A DNA stretch of 44,612 nucleotides from Pseudanabaena sp. FACHB-2040 (lineage in GTDB: Bacteria > Cyanobacteriota > Cyanobacteriia > Phormidesmidales > Phormidesmidaceae): contig NZ_JACJQO010000039.1 of the NCBI RefSeq assembly GCF_014696715.1, positions 1-44,612 of the forward strand, given 5' to 3'. Position numbers and translations under genes: made by a program. Below, piece after piece: positions 26,101-34,623 of the stretch. Below the pieces are notes generated by a model. The model saw nothing but the letters and a program-made list of their open reading frames with translations. It was not told the origin of the DNA and ran no database searches. Each line of letters begins with the position of its first letter. Position 1 is the first letter of the stretch.

Positions 26101-29100
26101 TCCTCAGCCTCAAAGAACTGCCCTAAGACTCGTGCTTTCTCTGCCTCGACTAGATAAAATTCATGTAGATAATTCATTGGGGCGTGTTCTGCCCATTTCT
26201 GCATCTTTTCTTGGTTGGTGTTAACACAGTTTAGCCAAGCTACTTTTTCAGAATTTGAAGCATCGAGCGATAGGCTCAAAAGCGCTAGAGAATGATAGAA
26301 ACAGAATGTAGGTAGAACCGCTATTGCTGACACCTCTTCAAAATGTTTCCTTGCCAAAATAGCAGTCTGTACAGCTTGATAATATTCTTCAAATAGATAA
26401 AATAGTATGACTTTGTACAGATATAGCATTTGAATTGCAGTTCCATCTTTAACTGCAAGGGCGTGTGATAACGCCTCCTCTTCATTACACACCCGGCCAA
26501 CTAAGCGACTGGGATTCTCAGACCTATCTAACAGATTAAGAATGGTCTGCCACAGTATTGCAATCCAAATCGAGGGGCTTTCCCGTCTGATTTGATTGAT
26601 CGCTTTGCTATAGGTTGCTGTTTTTTGTTCCAGTTGGGTGAGTTCCTCGCCAGCAGAAAACGAGTTATAGCATACGTTATAGGCAGCATAAGCAGCGATT
26701 TCAAAGTCTCCGGTTTCCACTCCTTCCTGATAAGCCTCAATCAGCAGTGGTATCGTCTCCTTAAGATGTACTTTCAATTGCATAACATTGCCACTAAATA
26801 ACTGTAATGCTCTAGCCTTGCCTTTTTTGGTATTCAATTGTTCCGCTAAGCTAAGAGCCAATTGACCAAATTTATAGCCGAGTTCAATGTCTTGAACAAC
26901 TCCACATAGAACAAATCCGTAGGCAGTATAATACAGTGGTGACCAGATAGCATTACCGTAGTTGATTGATAAATTTACCGTTTTGCAAGTAATCAACATG
27001 AATAGTGCTGGTGATACTATGAATGCAGCAGCCCCTATACTCCCTAGGATTGACATTGCTGCTAGTGGTTCTGGTGCAGTCATCTCTGGTAAATTAACCA
27101 AGTCTTCAATTTCTCGTTCAGCTAATCGTGCAGCCGTTTCCTCCAATCCGCCTCGAACATCTAACTCACTTGGATTTTCTGGTAAGATTACTCCCAAGAG
27201 CTTCAACACTTGCAGTCCAATTTTAAGTACTTCTTTCAAGTTGCCCTGTGACAAATATCCTTGAATTCTGCTATCGTAAACCTGTACTTTGTCAACCACT
27301 GTTTTGGCACGAGCGAGTACCACTTCTACCAACTGTTCCATCTCATCAAAGCGACCCTGGAGATACGCCGCTTCTGCTGCTTCTGAGTACAGCGCTAAGG
27401 TGAGATAATACTCACTCTGCCAACTCTCTGAATTGAGGAGTTTAAGCCCTGTAGTGAAATACTTAAAAGCTGCTTCATAAGCCGTTGCTGCCTTTGCTTT
27501 CTGACCTGCCATTAAATTCAATCTGACAATTTCAGTTCGTTCTGATCGAGCAGTGACTAGCTCAAGTCCTTGATTGAAATGATCGATGATTTCAAACAAC
27601 CGATCGGATCGTTGCTCTGGTGAAGTTTTTTTGAGCAAATTGCGACCGATTTGGAGATGAACCACTTGTTTGTGCGATTCATCAATCAAAGCATAAGCCG
27701 CTTGCTGAACGCGATCGTGCAGAAACTTATACTCTTGAACTAACAAATCTTCATCCAAGTCAGACAGCGGTTGAATTAATCCTGCTTGTATTGCTTCTAA
27801 TAAATCCTGAAAAATTGCTTTCGGTGATTTTTCGCAAACGATCGCCAACGTTTCCAAATCAAACTCAGACCCAACACAAGCAGCGATGGAGAGAATTTGC
27901 TGTGTTGCTTCCGGCAATTTCTGCAACTGACGCAGCAGTAACTCCACCACATTATCGGTAATATCTTGAGCTTCAATCTCAGTTAAATTCCACTGCCAAC
28001 TCAACTGTTGGGCATCAAAGGTTAACAGGTTTTCGCTATGCAGCAGCTTCAAAAATTCACCAACAAAGAAAGGGTTGCCCTCGGTTTTGCACAACACGAC
28101 TTGGGCTAAGGAACGAACGGTATCAGGATTGTGATGTAATGTCTCAGCCACCAATTGAGTCAACGGTTCCAGCGTTAAGGGAGCCAGGATGATTTTCTGA
28201 AATACTGCTCCCTGGTTTCGCAGGCTCTCTAGCGTTAAGACCAACGGATGCGTTGGAGTTAGTTCGTTATCTCGGTAGGCTCCGATCAAAAACAGATACT
28301 GGATTTGCTCATCAAGTAAGATGAGTTCGATTAACTTCAACGTCGCAGAATCGATCCACTGTAGATCGTCTAAGAAAATGACTAGGGGATGCTCTTTTGC
28401 ACAAAACGCCCGCACGAATCTTTGAAACGTGAGATTGAAGCGATTCTGTGCCTCAGTTGCTCCAACTTCGGGTAAAGGCGACTGCTCGCCAATGATGAGC
28501 TCAACTTCGGGGATGACATCAATGATGATTTGCCCGTTGCTGCCCAGAGCAGTGAGCAGACGCGATCGCCACACTTCCACCTGCTCATCCGGTTCGCTCA
28601 AGAGTTGCTGCACTAACTTTTGCAGAGCATTCACAATGGCGCTGTAGGGAATGTTGCGCCCAAATTGATCAAATTTGCCAGAGATAAAATAGCCTTGGTT
28701 TGCTGTGACCGGTTTATGGAGTTCCTGCACCAATGCTGTTTTGCCGATGCCAGCATAACCGGAGACCAGCATCATTTCACGATGCGGTGGTAGGGTAATG
28801 TCTTCTTCTGCTCCCCCACTTTCCCGTTCCCCTACTCCCTCACTCCCTGCCACTCTGTCAAACGCCGCCAATAATGCTGCAATCTTCGCTTCTTGCCCAT
28901 ACAGTTTTTGAGGAATGTTAAACTGCTCGGAAACATCTTGCAGACCCAATGGCATAGGTTCAATTAAACCCACTTCTGCCTGCTGCCGGGCACAGCGTTC
29001 TAAATCTGCTTTGATGCCCCAAGCACTTTGATAGCGATCCTCCGCGTTCTTTGCCATCAGTTTCAAAATAAGATCTGAAACAGGTTGGGGAATCGTTGAG

Positions 29101-29810
29101 TTTAATTCATGTGGGGGAGTCGGTGGTCTGGCAATGTGGCAGTGGACTAGCTCTAGGAGATCACTAGTGGGAAACGGCAATTGTCCCGTCAACAGTTCGT
29201 AGAAGGTTACGCCCAGTGAGTAGAAATCAGTGCGATAGTCGAGCATCCGGTTCATTCGTCCGGTTTGCTCTGGCGACAAATAGGCGGGGGTTCCTTCTAG
29301 AAGATGGAGACTTTTGAATGTGGGATTGGTGCGACTGAAGCGAGTGGCAATGCCAAAATCAATGATTTTGACAACGCCAGTCCTCGGATTAAAAACAATA
29401 TTGCCAGGATTAATATCTTTATGAATGACATGAGCTGCATGGATTTTGCCTAGGGTATCAGTAATGGCGATCGCCATATTCAAAAAAACCGACAGCGGCA
29501 TGGGAGAGAAGTCTAATTGTTGCCGCATCCAGCATTCTAAAGACTCTCCACCAAAATCTTCCAAAAGAATAACCAGCGTACGCTGGTAGTCTTGCTGGCT
29601 GTATGCCTTGACTACGCCTTCAATGTTGAGAAAGCGAGTAATTTCATATTCCTGCCGATAACGAGTTAATTCCTGAGGAGAGGGATAATCCTGCTTGAGA
29701 ACTTTGGCAATTACTGCACAGTTATCTTGCTCTCTGATACCTCGATACACCAGAGAAGCTAAGCTCTCATAGATTTTGCTGTGGATAGTAATTCCAGGCA
29801 GGGTAATCAT
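23127..29810 (-). CDS. Giant hybrid Ser/Thr kinase - AAA ATPase - GAF - PAS - histidine kinase
   Basis: About 2227 residues; residue numbers here count from an in-frame codon at 29867. Ser/Thr kinase domain about 25-285, with HKDINPGNIVF and KIIDFGIATRF. AAA/NB-type ATPase about 320-560, with Walker A GYAGIGKT and LVIFLDDLQWIDSATL. A long helical TPR-like region about 700-1330. GAF about 1365-1515. Four PAS domains between about 1526 and 2040. HisKA_3 with MAREIHDTLAQAF (His2057), and an HATPase_c domain with EALTNAIRHANA and DNGQGFG. This multi-domain layout is known in cyanobacteria. I start it at the ATG at 29808-29810 (MITLPGITIH), which has GAGGGAG upstream. It is cotranscribed with the NarL regulator. 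Confidence 0.95.
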   Translation of the reverse strand: MITLPGITIHSKIYESLASLVYRGIREQDNCAVIAKVLKQDYPSPQELTRYRQEYEITRFLNIEGVVKAYSQQDYQRTLVILLEDFGGESLECWMRQQLDFSPMPLSVFLNMAIAITDTLGKIHAAHVIHKDINPGNIVFNPRTGVVKIIDFGIATRFSRTNPTFKSLHLLEGTPAYLSPEQTGRMNRMLDYRTDFYSLGVTFYELLTGQLPFPTSDLLELVHCHIARPPTPPHELNSTIPQPVSDLILKLMAKNAEDRYQSAWGIKADLERCARQQAEVGLIEPMPLGLQDVSEQFNIPQKLYGQEAKIAALLAAFDRVAGSEGVGERESGGAEEDITLPPHREMMLVSGYAGIGKTALVQELHKPVTANQGYFISGKFDQFGRNIPYSAIVNALQKLVQQLLSEPDEQVEVWRSRLLTALGSNGQIIIDVIPEVELIIGEQSPLPEVGATEAQNRFNLTFQRFVRAFCAKEHPLVIFLDDLQWIDSATLKLIELILLDEQIQYLFLIGAYRDNELTPTHPLVLTLESLRNQGAVFQKIILAPLTLEPLTQLVAETLHHNPDTVRSLAQVVLCKTEGNPFFVGEFLKLLHSENLLTFDAQQLSWQWNLTEIEAQDITDNVVELLLRQLQKLPEATQQILSIAACVGSEFDLETLAIVCEKSPKAIFQDLLEAIQAGLIQPLSDLDEDLLVQEYKFLHDRVQQAAYALIDESHKQVVHLQIGRNLLKKTSPEQRSDRLFEIIDHFNQGLELVTARSERTEIVRLNLMAGQKAKAATAYEAAFKYFTTGLKLLNSESWQSEYYLTLALYSEAAEAAYLQGRFDEMEQLVEVVLARAKTVVDKVQVYDSRIQGYLSQGNLKEVLKIGLQVLKLLGVILPENPSELDVRGGLEETAARLAEREIEDLVNLPEMTAPEPLAAMSILGSIGAAAFIVSPALFMLITCKTVNLSINYGNAIWSPLYYTAYGFVLCGVVQDIELGYKFGQLALSLAEQLNTKKGKARALQLFSGNVMQLKVHLKETIPLLIEAYQEGVETGDFEIAAYAAYNVCYNSFSAGEELTQLEQKTATYSKAINQIRRESPSIWIAILWQTILNLLDRSENPSRLVGRVCNEEEALSHALAVKDGTAIQMLYLYKVILFYLFEEYYQAVQTAILARKHFEEVSAIAVLPTFCFYHSLALLSLSLDASNSEKVAWLNCVNTNQEKMQKWAEHAPMNYLHEFYLVEAEKARVLGQFFEAEELYERAIAGAAENEYIQEEALAYELAAKHYLARGREKIAQTYMKEAHYCYDRWGATTKVKDLETRYPQFFSQSSRAASTSIPITAETITNSFHTTLDLAAVMKALQGISREIELKQLLRLLMQTVIENAGAQTGYLILENSGEWSIEAACELNADENACATQVLQSIPIADQLPESIIQYVIRTLKPVALNDATREDAFVNEPYIQQNQPQSVFCLPLLNQAKLVGVLYLENRLTAGVFTPERSQVLQLLSTQAAIAIENANLYSELQAKESKITQFLEAIPVGIAIVDATGCPYYANQCSNQLLGKETDTSIAPEQLSEAYQLYVAGTDQIYPPESLPNVRALRGERIRTEDIEIRRDHVSILVEARGTPVFDQQGNITHAIATFQDITERKQAEKLLADYNCTLEQQVAERTAALRQSEANYRNLLQTANSVIICYDTQGRIRYINDYGVKLLGYEEHQIVGRTLFETIIPDIETSGRDVRPMVHDLLRNPQSYPQGESENLCRDGRRVWMAWSNQAIFNEQGEVVEILSVGSDTTQRRQAEEALQHSEAKFRNIFENSQVGIYRTRTCDGLILEANQRFANLFGFDSPEEVIGLKYTTDCYVNPSDRQQAIELLKRDGELQNFEVQLRKRDGTLFWGLFSLYLNADDDYTEGVIADISDRKQAEAALQASETKLRTLIEAIPDPLFVMSAEGRLLEIVVLEPSLLWQPFEEMIGQTMHQLGKAQADEFLGYIQQVLRTQQTLTVEYSVFLNGREAWFSARIAPIDYDKVIWLARDITALKQAEAASILEERNRMAREIHDTLAQAFTGILAQVGAAKQVLTDDVEAAQAHLDLIKELARTGLTEARRSVVALRPQLLEEGSLQSALHRLVAQIRTAAMDTTLHYEIEGAVYSLPAEVENNLLRMGQEALTNAIRHANADEIRVELIYERDQVCLRVQDNGQGFGVGSIPAFEGFGLLGMSERAERIGAQLTIRSQPGQGTEIIVTVNP

Positions 29811-29899
29811 TGAATGCTCCCTCGATGAAGGACTGTCATCCGTTTCCCAAAGTATATCGCCTGCCAAACTTCAGAACATAAGGCTCCTTGTGTAGATCT

Positions 29900-30193
29900 T
29901 TATACCTTGACTTGTAATTGCTCAACTCGGTAGCTAATCAGACTGGTGCGAGGCAAGGGCATAAGAAATAGCCTGGAAGGCAGAGATACTCCCTCAGAGG
30001 ACTGGGGCTTCAGATTCAAGATCTCCCACAGGCTGCCTCGGAATCGAGAGCCGTACTGCTGAAGCGTTGAGGCAGCCAGGGTCTGTCGTCGTTGGTTTAC
30101 GGCAATAGCTCGTAGTGCCAACCGCTTCATCCGGGGGGCAAACAGGTCGTCGCCCGCATCAAAGGTGTGGGACATCGCTACCGGATTTTGCAT
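29900..30193 (-). CDS. Possible small protein, unknown
   Basis: 97 codons just upstream of the giant kinase, inside the right end of the inverted-repeat-bounded segment. The protein is basic (MKRLALRAIAVNQRRQTLAA) and has no domain I recognise. There is no paralogue here and no strong ribosome site, so it may be a chance frame or a degenerate leader of the kinase operon. Confidence 0.25.
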   Translation of the reverse strand: MQNPVAMSHTFDAGDDLFAPRMKRLALRAIAVNQRRQTLAASTLQQYGSRFRGSLWEILNLKPQSSEGVSLPSRLFLMPLPRTSLISYRVEQLQVKV

Positions 30194-30227
30194 TCAGATA
30201 TTGATGGTCGGTTGGTTGGTTGTATGA

Positions 30228-30389
30228 ATGTACTTTCGATCAAATTCGGATTCTAACTTAAGTTAGAGTCAGCCTTCTACTCTGCGATGGCATGGTTACT
30301 CTATCAATTTGCACTGTAAAAAATTCAACTTGTTGTAGGCGACAGCTTCAAGGCGACCCCCTATATTGAATTTGTGCAAACAGTCATGC
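30228..30389 (+). repeat. Right arm of ~160-bp inverted repeat flanking the two-component system
   Basis: The plus-strand copy of 22324-22483 in opposite orientation: ATGTACTTTCGATCAAATTC, TCTAACTTAAGTTAGA, AGCCTTCTACTCTGCGATGG, and TTTGTGCAAACAGTCATGC at the inner end. After that the two arms diverge completely. Each arm reads outward, away from the kinase operon, into a different gene remnant. Confidence 0.88.
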
Positions 30390-30511
30390 AAATGGATCGA
30401 GCAAGTAAATTGCACGGTTCCATGCTTGAAGGCATGAATATTCAAGGTGCAACTGGATTAACGCACGCTTAAGCAGCGACGTTGAAAGCATTAGGAGCGA
30501 TCGCACAGTGA
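30386..30511 (+). pseudogene. Small gene remnant after right repeat arm
   Basis: The frame reads MQMDRASKLHGSMLEGMNIQ then GATGLTHA, TAA, and resumes in frame as AATLKALGAIAQ, stop. The internal TAA fits a single change from CAA. The helical, alanine/leucine-rich sequence looks like a real protein end, but I cannot name the family. Confidence 0.5.
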
Positions 30512-30759
30512 AGCGAATGCTCTTTGGGCACACGACGCGAAAATTTAACCTGTGCTTAACTTGCGGATCTTAAGTGGTGAAATTTGGTGTTGTCTTGCAC
30601 ACTGACCTCATGCCGAAACCACAATCTAGAGGAACGTTCAGCCATAACCATCCACAGTTTACTCACGCCAGAAAATTCAACCGTCATTTTTATTGACTAG
30701 CAACCGCAAATGGCTTTTGGCGTTGCTTCTATCTTCATTCACAATCTGAGATTTATCCT

Positions 30760-31377
30760 ATGACCCACATTCTCCATTTAGATGCGAGTCCGCGTGGCGA
30801 TCGCTCTATCTCCCGCACGCTCGCTAAAGAGTTCATTAACCAGTGGAAAACTACTCATCCCAACGACACCATCACCTACCGTGATATTGGGCATTACCCT
30901 GTTCCTTTTGTGAGCGAAGACTGGATCGCGGCTGCGTTTACTCCGTCCGATCAACATACGCCTGAGTTAGCCGCTGCAATTCAAATTTCCGACGAATTGA
31001 TCGACGAGTTTTTATCAGCCGATCGCTACGTTTTCAGTATCCCCATGTATAACTTCAGCATTCCTGCCAACTTCAAAGCTTATCTTGACCAGATTGTGCG
31101 AGCGGGACGTACATTCTCCGTTGATGAAACAGGTTACAAGGGACTGGTTCACAACAAGAAAATGACGATCGTTATGGCTCAAGGCGGAGCCTACCCCGAA
31201 GGTAGCTCGACCCATGCTTATGATTTACAAACGCCCTATCTAAAACTGATTTTTGGGTTTATTGGGATAACGGATATTGAGTTCGTCTATGCCGATAGCC
31301 TTAACCTGGGGGATGAAGCTCGGAATCTGGCGATCGCAAATGCTCAGTCTGCCTTAAAAGCTGCGATCGCGCATTAA
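30760..31377 (+). CDS. azoR: FMN-dependent NADH-azoreductase (second copy)
   Basis: 205 residues of the AzoR family. The segments ILHLDASPRGDRSISRTLAK, SIPMYNFSIPANFKAYLDQI and VRAGRTF are the FMN-binding signature; MTIVMAQGGAYPEGSSTHAY is the third loop. It is clearly diverged from the copy at 17890-18510, particularly in the loop after strand 4, so it is not a recent duplicate and may use different quinones. It is the first gene on the plus strand after the kinase segment and is followed ~100 bp later by the zinc-finger gene. Confidence 0.95.
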   Translation: MTHILHLDASPRGDRSISRTLAKEFINQWKTTHPNDTITYRDIGHYPVPFVSEDWIAAAFTPSDQHTPELAAAIQISDELIDEFLSADRYVFSIPMYNFSIPANFKAYLDQIVRAGRTFSVDETGYKGLVHNKKMTIVMAQGGAYPEGSSTHAYDLQTPYLKLIFGFIGITDIEFVYADSLNLGDEARNLAIANAQSALKAAIAH

Positions 31378-31473
31378 CTATCATCACTTTTCAGGTAACT
31401 AAATACATATCTTGCACATTCACAGGAATCTTCCCTGTCTTGTCAGCATCTGAACGAACTGACGCTAGAGACT

Positions 31474-31671
31474 ATGATTTCAAAAGCCAATTACCCGGTA
31501 TTCGGCTGTGAGGAATGCCTTCTCGTTGGCGATCGCTGGGTACATTTAAGAATTTGTCAAACCTGCGGCAAAATGCTGTGCTGCGACTCGTCTAAAAATC
31601 AACACGCTCGTCATCATTACGAAGAAAGCGGACACGCGGTGATCAGTTCAGCCGAATTGGGAGAACAATAG
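31474..31671 (+). CDS. UBP-type zinc finger protein
   Basis: 65 residues made of a single ZnF-UBP domain. Zinc-binding positions: GCEECLLVGDRWVHLRICQT, CGKMLCCDSS and QHARHHYEESGHAVI, giving Cys and His pairs in the family order. In eukaryotes the fold binds the ubiquitin C-terminus; in bacteria these stand-alone versions often neighbour redox enzymes and have no known role. It lies between azoR and the DUF5996 gene on the same strand. Confidence 0.9.
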   Translation: MISKANYPVFGCEECLLVGDRWVHLRICQTCGKMLCCDSSKNQHARHHYEESGHAVISSAELGEQ

Positions 31672-31741
31672 CTGTAGTGTTTTGCCGACGAACAACAGAA
31701 GAACTATTGATACACGCCCCTTTTCTACTCACGAGGAAACC

Positions 31742-32674
31742 ATGATGTCAAATCAGCCTGCCCCAATAGATATTTGGCCGAGTTTACCCCTGGACGCATG
31801 GCAGGATACCTATGCCACCCTACACATGTGGACGCAAATCATCGGCAAAATCCGATTGGCCCAAACTCCGTGGATTAATCATTCCTGGCATATTCCCCTC
31901 TATTTAACCGTTCGGGGACTGACTACTTCCACGATTCCCTATGGTAGCCGGATCTTTCAAATCGACTTCGATTTCATTGATCATGAGCTGCTGATTCAAA
32001 CAAGCGAAGGGGCAAGACGAACGATCGCTCTCTACCCTCGCTCTGTTGCTGATTTCTACCAGAACGTGATGGAAACGCTCAGAGCACTCGATCTTCATAT
32101 CACCATTAACACCAAACCGAACGAAGTTACAGATCCGATTCAATTTGAGCAGGATGAAACCCATGCTGCTTATGATGCAGACTATGCCAATCGATTCTGG
32201 CGAGTGCTGTTACAGTCCGATCGAGTCTTTCGAGAATTTCGTTCACATTTTTGCGGCAAGGTTAGTCCCGTTCATTTCTTCTGGGGAAGTTTTGATTTAG
32301 CAGTGACTCGCTTTTCGGGGCGATCGGCTCCGGAGCATCCGGGAGGGGTGCCGAATTTACCGGATGTAGTGGCAAAGGAAGCCTACTCCCAGGAAGTCAG
32401 TAGCGCCGGATTCTGGCCCGGAGCCGGATTATCATACCCAGCGTTTTTTTCCTATGCGTACCCAGAACCCGATGGGTTTAAGCAGGCTGAGGTTCGTCCC
32501 GATGCTGCATTTTACAATAAGGAACTGGGTGAATTTATATTGCCCTATGACGCTGTCCGTGAGGCAGAATCACCCGATCAGACGTTGTTAGAGTTCTTAC
32601 AAAGCACCTATGAAGCTGCAGCTAGGTTAGGCAACTGGAATCAAAAGGAACTTCAGCAGTTGACGTTTAAGTAG
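31742..32674 (+). CDS. DUF5996 family protein
   Basis: About 310 residues. WPSLPLDAWQDTYATLHMWT, QIIGKIRLAQTPWINHSWHI and PLYLTVRGLTTSTIP form the conserved start of DUF5996, and FWGSFDLAVTRFSGR.APEH a second conserved block with several His and Trp. Function is unknown. The ATG at 31742 has GAGGAAACC directly upstream and is preferred over an in-frame codon at 31682. There is no signal peptide. It probably shares a transcript with the zinc-finger gene 70 bp upstream. Confidence 0.9.
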   Translation: MMSNQPAPIDIWPSLPLDAWQDTYATLHMWTQIIGKIRLAQTPWINHSWHIPLYLTVRGLTTSTIPYGSRIFQIDFDFIDHELLIQTSEGARRTIALYPRSVADFYQNVMETLRALDLHITINTKPNEVTDPIQFEQDETHAAYDADYANRFWRVLLQSDRVFREFRSHFCGKVSPVHFFWGSFDLAVTRFSGRSAPEHPGGVPNLPDVVAKEAYSQEVSSAGFWPGAGLSYPAFFSYAYPEPDGFKQAEVRPDAAFYNKELGEFILPYDAVREAESPDQTLLEFLQSTYEAAARLGNWNQKELQQLTFK

Positions 32675-32689
32675 CAACTGCATTCCTAG

Positions 32690-32911
32690 TATGAATTTTT
32701 CTCTGAGGTTGTGAGTGCTGTCAATCAGTGGGCCGAAAGTACAACGATACAGGTGATCAATGTTGAAACTGTTGTTTCACCCGACTGGATTGAAGGCACA
32801 AGTGATGATGAATACGGATTGGCAGTCAGTAACAGTTTCCACCCAGTAATGATCCGTCGAGGCATTACAATCAGTTGCTTTCAGTACGTGTGTGTCTGGT
32901 GCAGAGAATAA
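32690..32911 (+). pseudogene. Start-less remnant of a small protein
   Basis: The frame after the TAG at about 32687 reads YEFFSEVVSAVNQWAESTTI then QVINVETVVSPDW, and ends FQYVCVWCRE. The layout of an N-terminal helix, a VINVETVV strand and a final V.V.YRE-like strand looks like a small cyanobacterial protein type, but no ATG is available and the middle is irregular. It lies directly upstream of the membrane-protein pseudogene. Confidence 0.4.
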
Positions 32912-32927
32912 GCTCTGTTGGAGGAAA

Positions 32928-33304
32928 ATGAAACGATTTACCTTATTTACTTTCCTGTATCTCGCGCTGGGAGTTTGTTTACAGCGATCGCGCTTGGCTA
33001 CCCAAACCTGCCTTCGGGTCTTCAAGCCGGCCTGTTTGTCAGTGCAGGATTCTCCTACATTGCTTGTCTCCTCACCACTTTCCCATTTTGGCGGGAGATG
33101 ACGATCCGCTTCTATCGCAGACGGAATTCAGCGGTAATTCTAGCCTGGTTAGGGATTGGAGTGAATATTGTTGGAATGATCTGGGAGGTTCAGAGCCAGA
33201 ACTGGACAATGGAAGCCATTTCAGGAGCGTTTTCGCGGCTAATATTTGTCTTACTGTTTGCAAAAATCATTGTGATTACATGGCAAGTGAATTCTGAACA
33301 TTAG
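32928..33304 (+). pseudogene. Small four-helix membrane protein, second copy, -1 frameshift
   Basis: It starts GGAGGAAA then ATG at 32928 with MKRFTLFTFLYLALGVCL, as in the intact gene at 14072-14449. It loses one base around 32976-32981 (GTTTGTTTACAGCG, where TTTAACAGCG is expected). The rest continues in the other frame, TAIALGYPNLPSGLQAGLFV to IIVITWQVNSEH. The length of 377 bp confirms a single-base loss. Apart from that the two proteins are closely similar. Confidence 0.88.
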
Positions 33305-33382
33305 AGTTTAAATCGGATGAGGCCGAAACAACCTCGTTTCAGCAACGCGAGATAGAGTCAACCCTACTACATGAGGAACACC

Positions 33383-33784
33383 ATGAATAAGCCCGAGTTT
33401 TTTGTCACCCCTGGTTATGGGGAATACATGCTGAATAACTTCCATTACTCCCAAGCGGTAAAAATTGGCGATCGCGTGGAGATATCCGGTCAAGGTGGCT
33501 GGGATGACAATCTGCAAATTCCCGAATCGCTCGCGGACGAGATCGCTCAAGCGTTTCGGAACATAGAGCGAACTTTGGCAACTGCCGGGGCGGGCTGGGA
33601 GCATGTTGTTCACGTCAATTCTTACCATGTTGGTGGGTTGCCCCCAGAAGTTAATGAGGTGATGGTCGAGCTATATCGCCATTACATGCCCAACCATGCC
33701 CCCATTTGGACACAGGTAGGAGTCGCGGCGCTTGGGCTGCCAACGATGCGGATTGAAATCCGCGTTACTGCAATTGTTCCGTGA
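33383..33784 (+). CDS. RidA family protein (YjgF/TdcF-like), copy 1
   Basis: 133 residues. FFVTPGYGEYMLNNFHYSQA and WEHVVHVNSYHVGGLPPEVN match the RidA fold. PIWTQVGVAALGLPTMRIEI then RVTAIVP ends the protein and includes the Arg that binds substrate carboxylate in RidA. RidA proteins hydrolyse reactive enamine/imine intermediates. The start at 33383 is chosen because GAGGA precedes it. A paralogue follows at 39689-40090. It is next to an NTF2-like gene on the same strand. Confidence 0.92.
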   Translation: MNKPEFFVTPGYGEYMLNNFHYSQAVKIGDRVEISGQGGWDDNLQIPESLADEIAQAFRNIERTLATAGAGWEHVVHVNSYHVGGLPPEVNEVMVELYRHYMPNHAPIWTQVGVAALGLPTMRIEIRVTAIVP

Positions 33785-33850
33785 GTTTCGCATCAGTGGC
33801 AGCAGAGACAGCTCCGTTAAAGTATCCATCTGAACAAAGGAGAAATTCAG

Positions 33851-34201
33851 ATGTCAAACAACAACAAAGCCACGTTAGAAGCGGCAAATGCGGCGAACGC
33901 TGCTGGCAACTATGAAGGATTCTTGTCGTTCTGCACTGACGACACGAAATGGACATTCGTAGGGGACAGGACCCTTAACGGAAAAGAAGCTGTTCGCCAA
34001 TATATGGCAGAGACATACATAGAGCCGCCAAAGTTTACGGTCACCAACTTAATCGCTGAGGGCGATTTTGTCACGGCAGTTGGCGACATCACACTAAAGG
34101 ACGCAGACGGGAAGGCGGATCATTACTCGTACTGCGATGTCTGGCGCTTTCGCGGCGGCAAGATGGTCGAATTAAGGGCTTTTGTGATCAAGACCGAGTG
34201 A
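33851..34201 (+). CDS. NTF2-like / SnoaL-like family protein
   Basis: 116 residues. SNNNKATLEAANAANAAGNY, EGFLSFCTDDTKWTFVGDRT and LNGKEAVRQYMAETY follow the usual helix-strand order of SnoaL_2 proteins. The last strands read YSYCDVWRFRGGKMVELRAF. AAAGGAG lies upstream. It is 66 bp after RidA, so the two are likely cotranscribed. Function is not assignable beyond a small-molecule pocket. Confidence 0.88.
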   Translation: MSNNNKATLEAANAANAAGNYEGFLSFCTDDTKWTFVGDRTLNGKEAVRQYMAETYIEPPKFTVTNLIAEGDFVTAVGDITLKDADGKADHYSYCDVWRFRGGKMVELRAFVIKTE

Positions 34202-34290
34202 GATCACTAGGGATGGGGTGCGCATAAGAGGAGTGACGATGGCCATTAAGCCAGTTGATTACAAATCAGCATTTCATTGAGAATAATCCC

Positions 34291-34512
34291 ATGATGCATT
34301 CAAGATTACAGCACAAGAATGTTTTTGAACATGGGAGTATACCTCAGACTGATTCTCTCCATGACTCTAACGTTAATTATGCTCTGATTGCGATCGCCCA
34401 AGAAGTCGCTGAGTTGCTGAAACAATCCTATCTAGCACAAGCTGATGAAATCGACAGCATAGAGTTAATAGTCGGAAGCAATTTTGCTGATGATGATCAG
34501 CGGCTGAGGTAG
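34291..34512 (+). CDS. Small conserved protein of unknown function (paralogue)
   Basis: About 73 residues, paralogous to the protein at 8585-8767: IPQTDSLHDSNVNYALIAIA then QEVAELLKQSY.AQADEI. This copy has an extra acidic C-terminus (VGSNFADDDQRLR) and no SDR following it; instead G+C-rich sequence begins ~100 bp later. The join to the foreign-looking island may have removed a downstream partner gene. Confidence 0.6.
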   Translation: MMHSRLQHKNVFEHGSIPQTDSLHDSNVNYALIAIAQEVAELLKQSYLAQADEIDSIELIVGSNFADDDQRLR

Positions 34513-34623
34513 GAAAGGCTGTCTAAGGAGACGTTGACTATACTCCGCTTACGACTAGTCGGTCTGCAGCACCTTAAACACCCCGCCCACCGCACCATAT
34601 TCAAAGTTTAAATGAGGTGTGCC

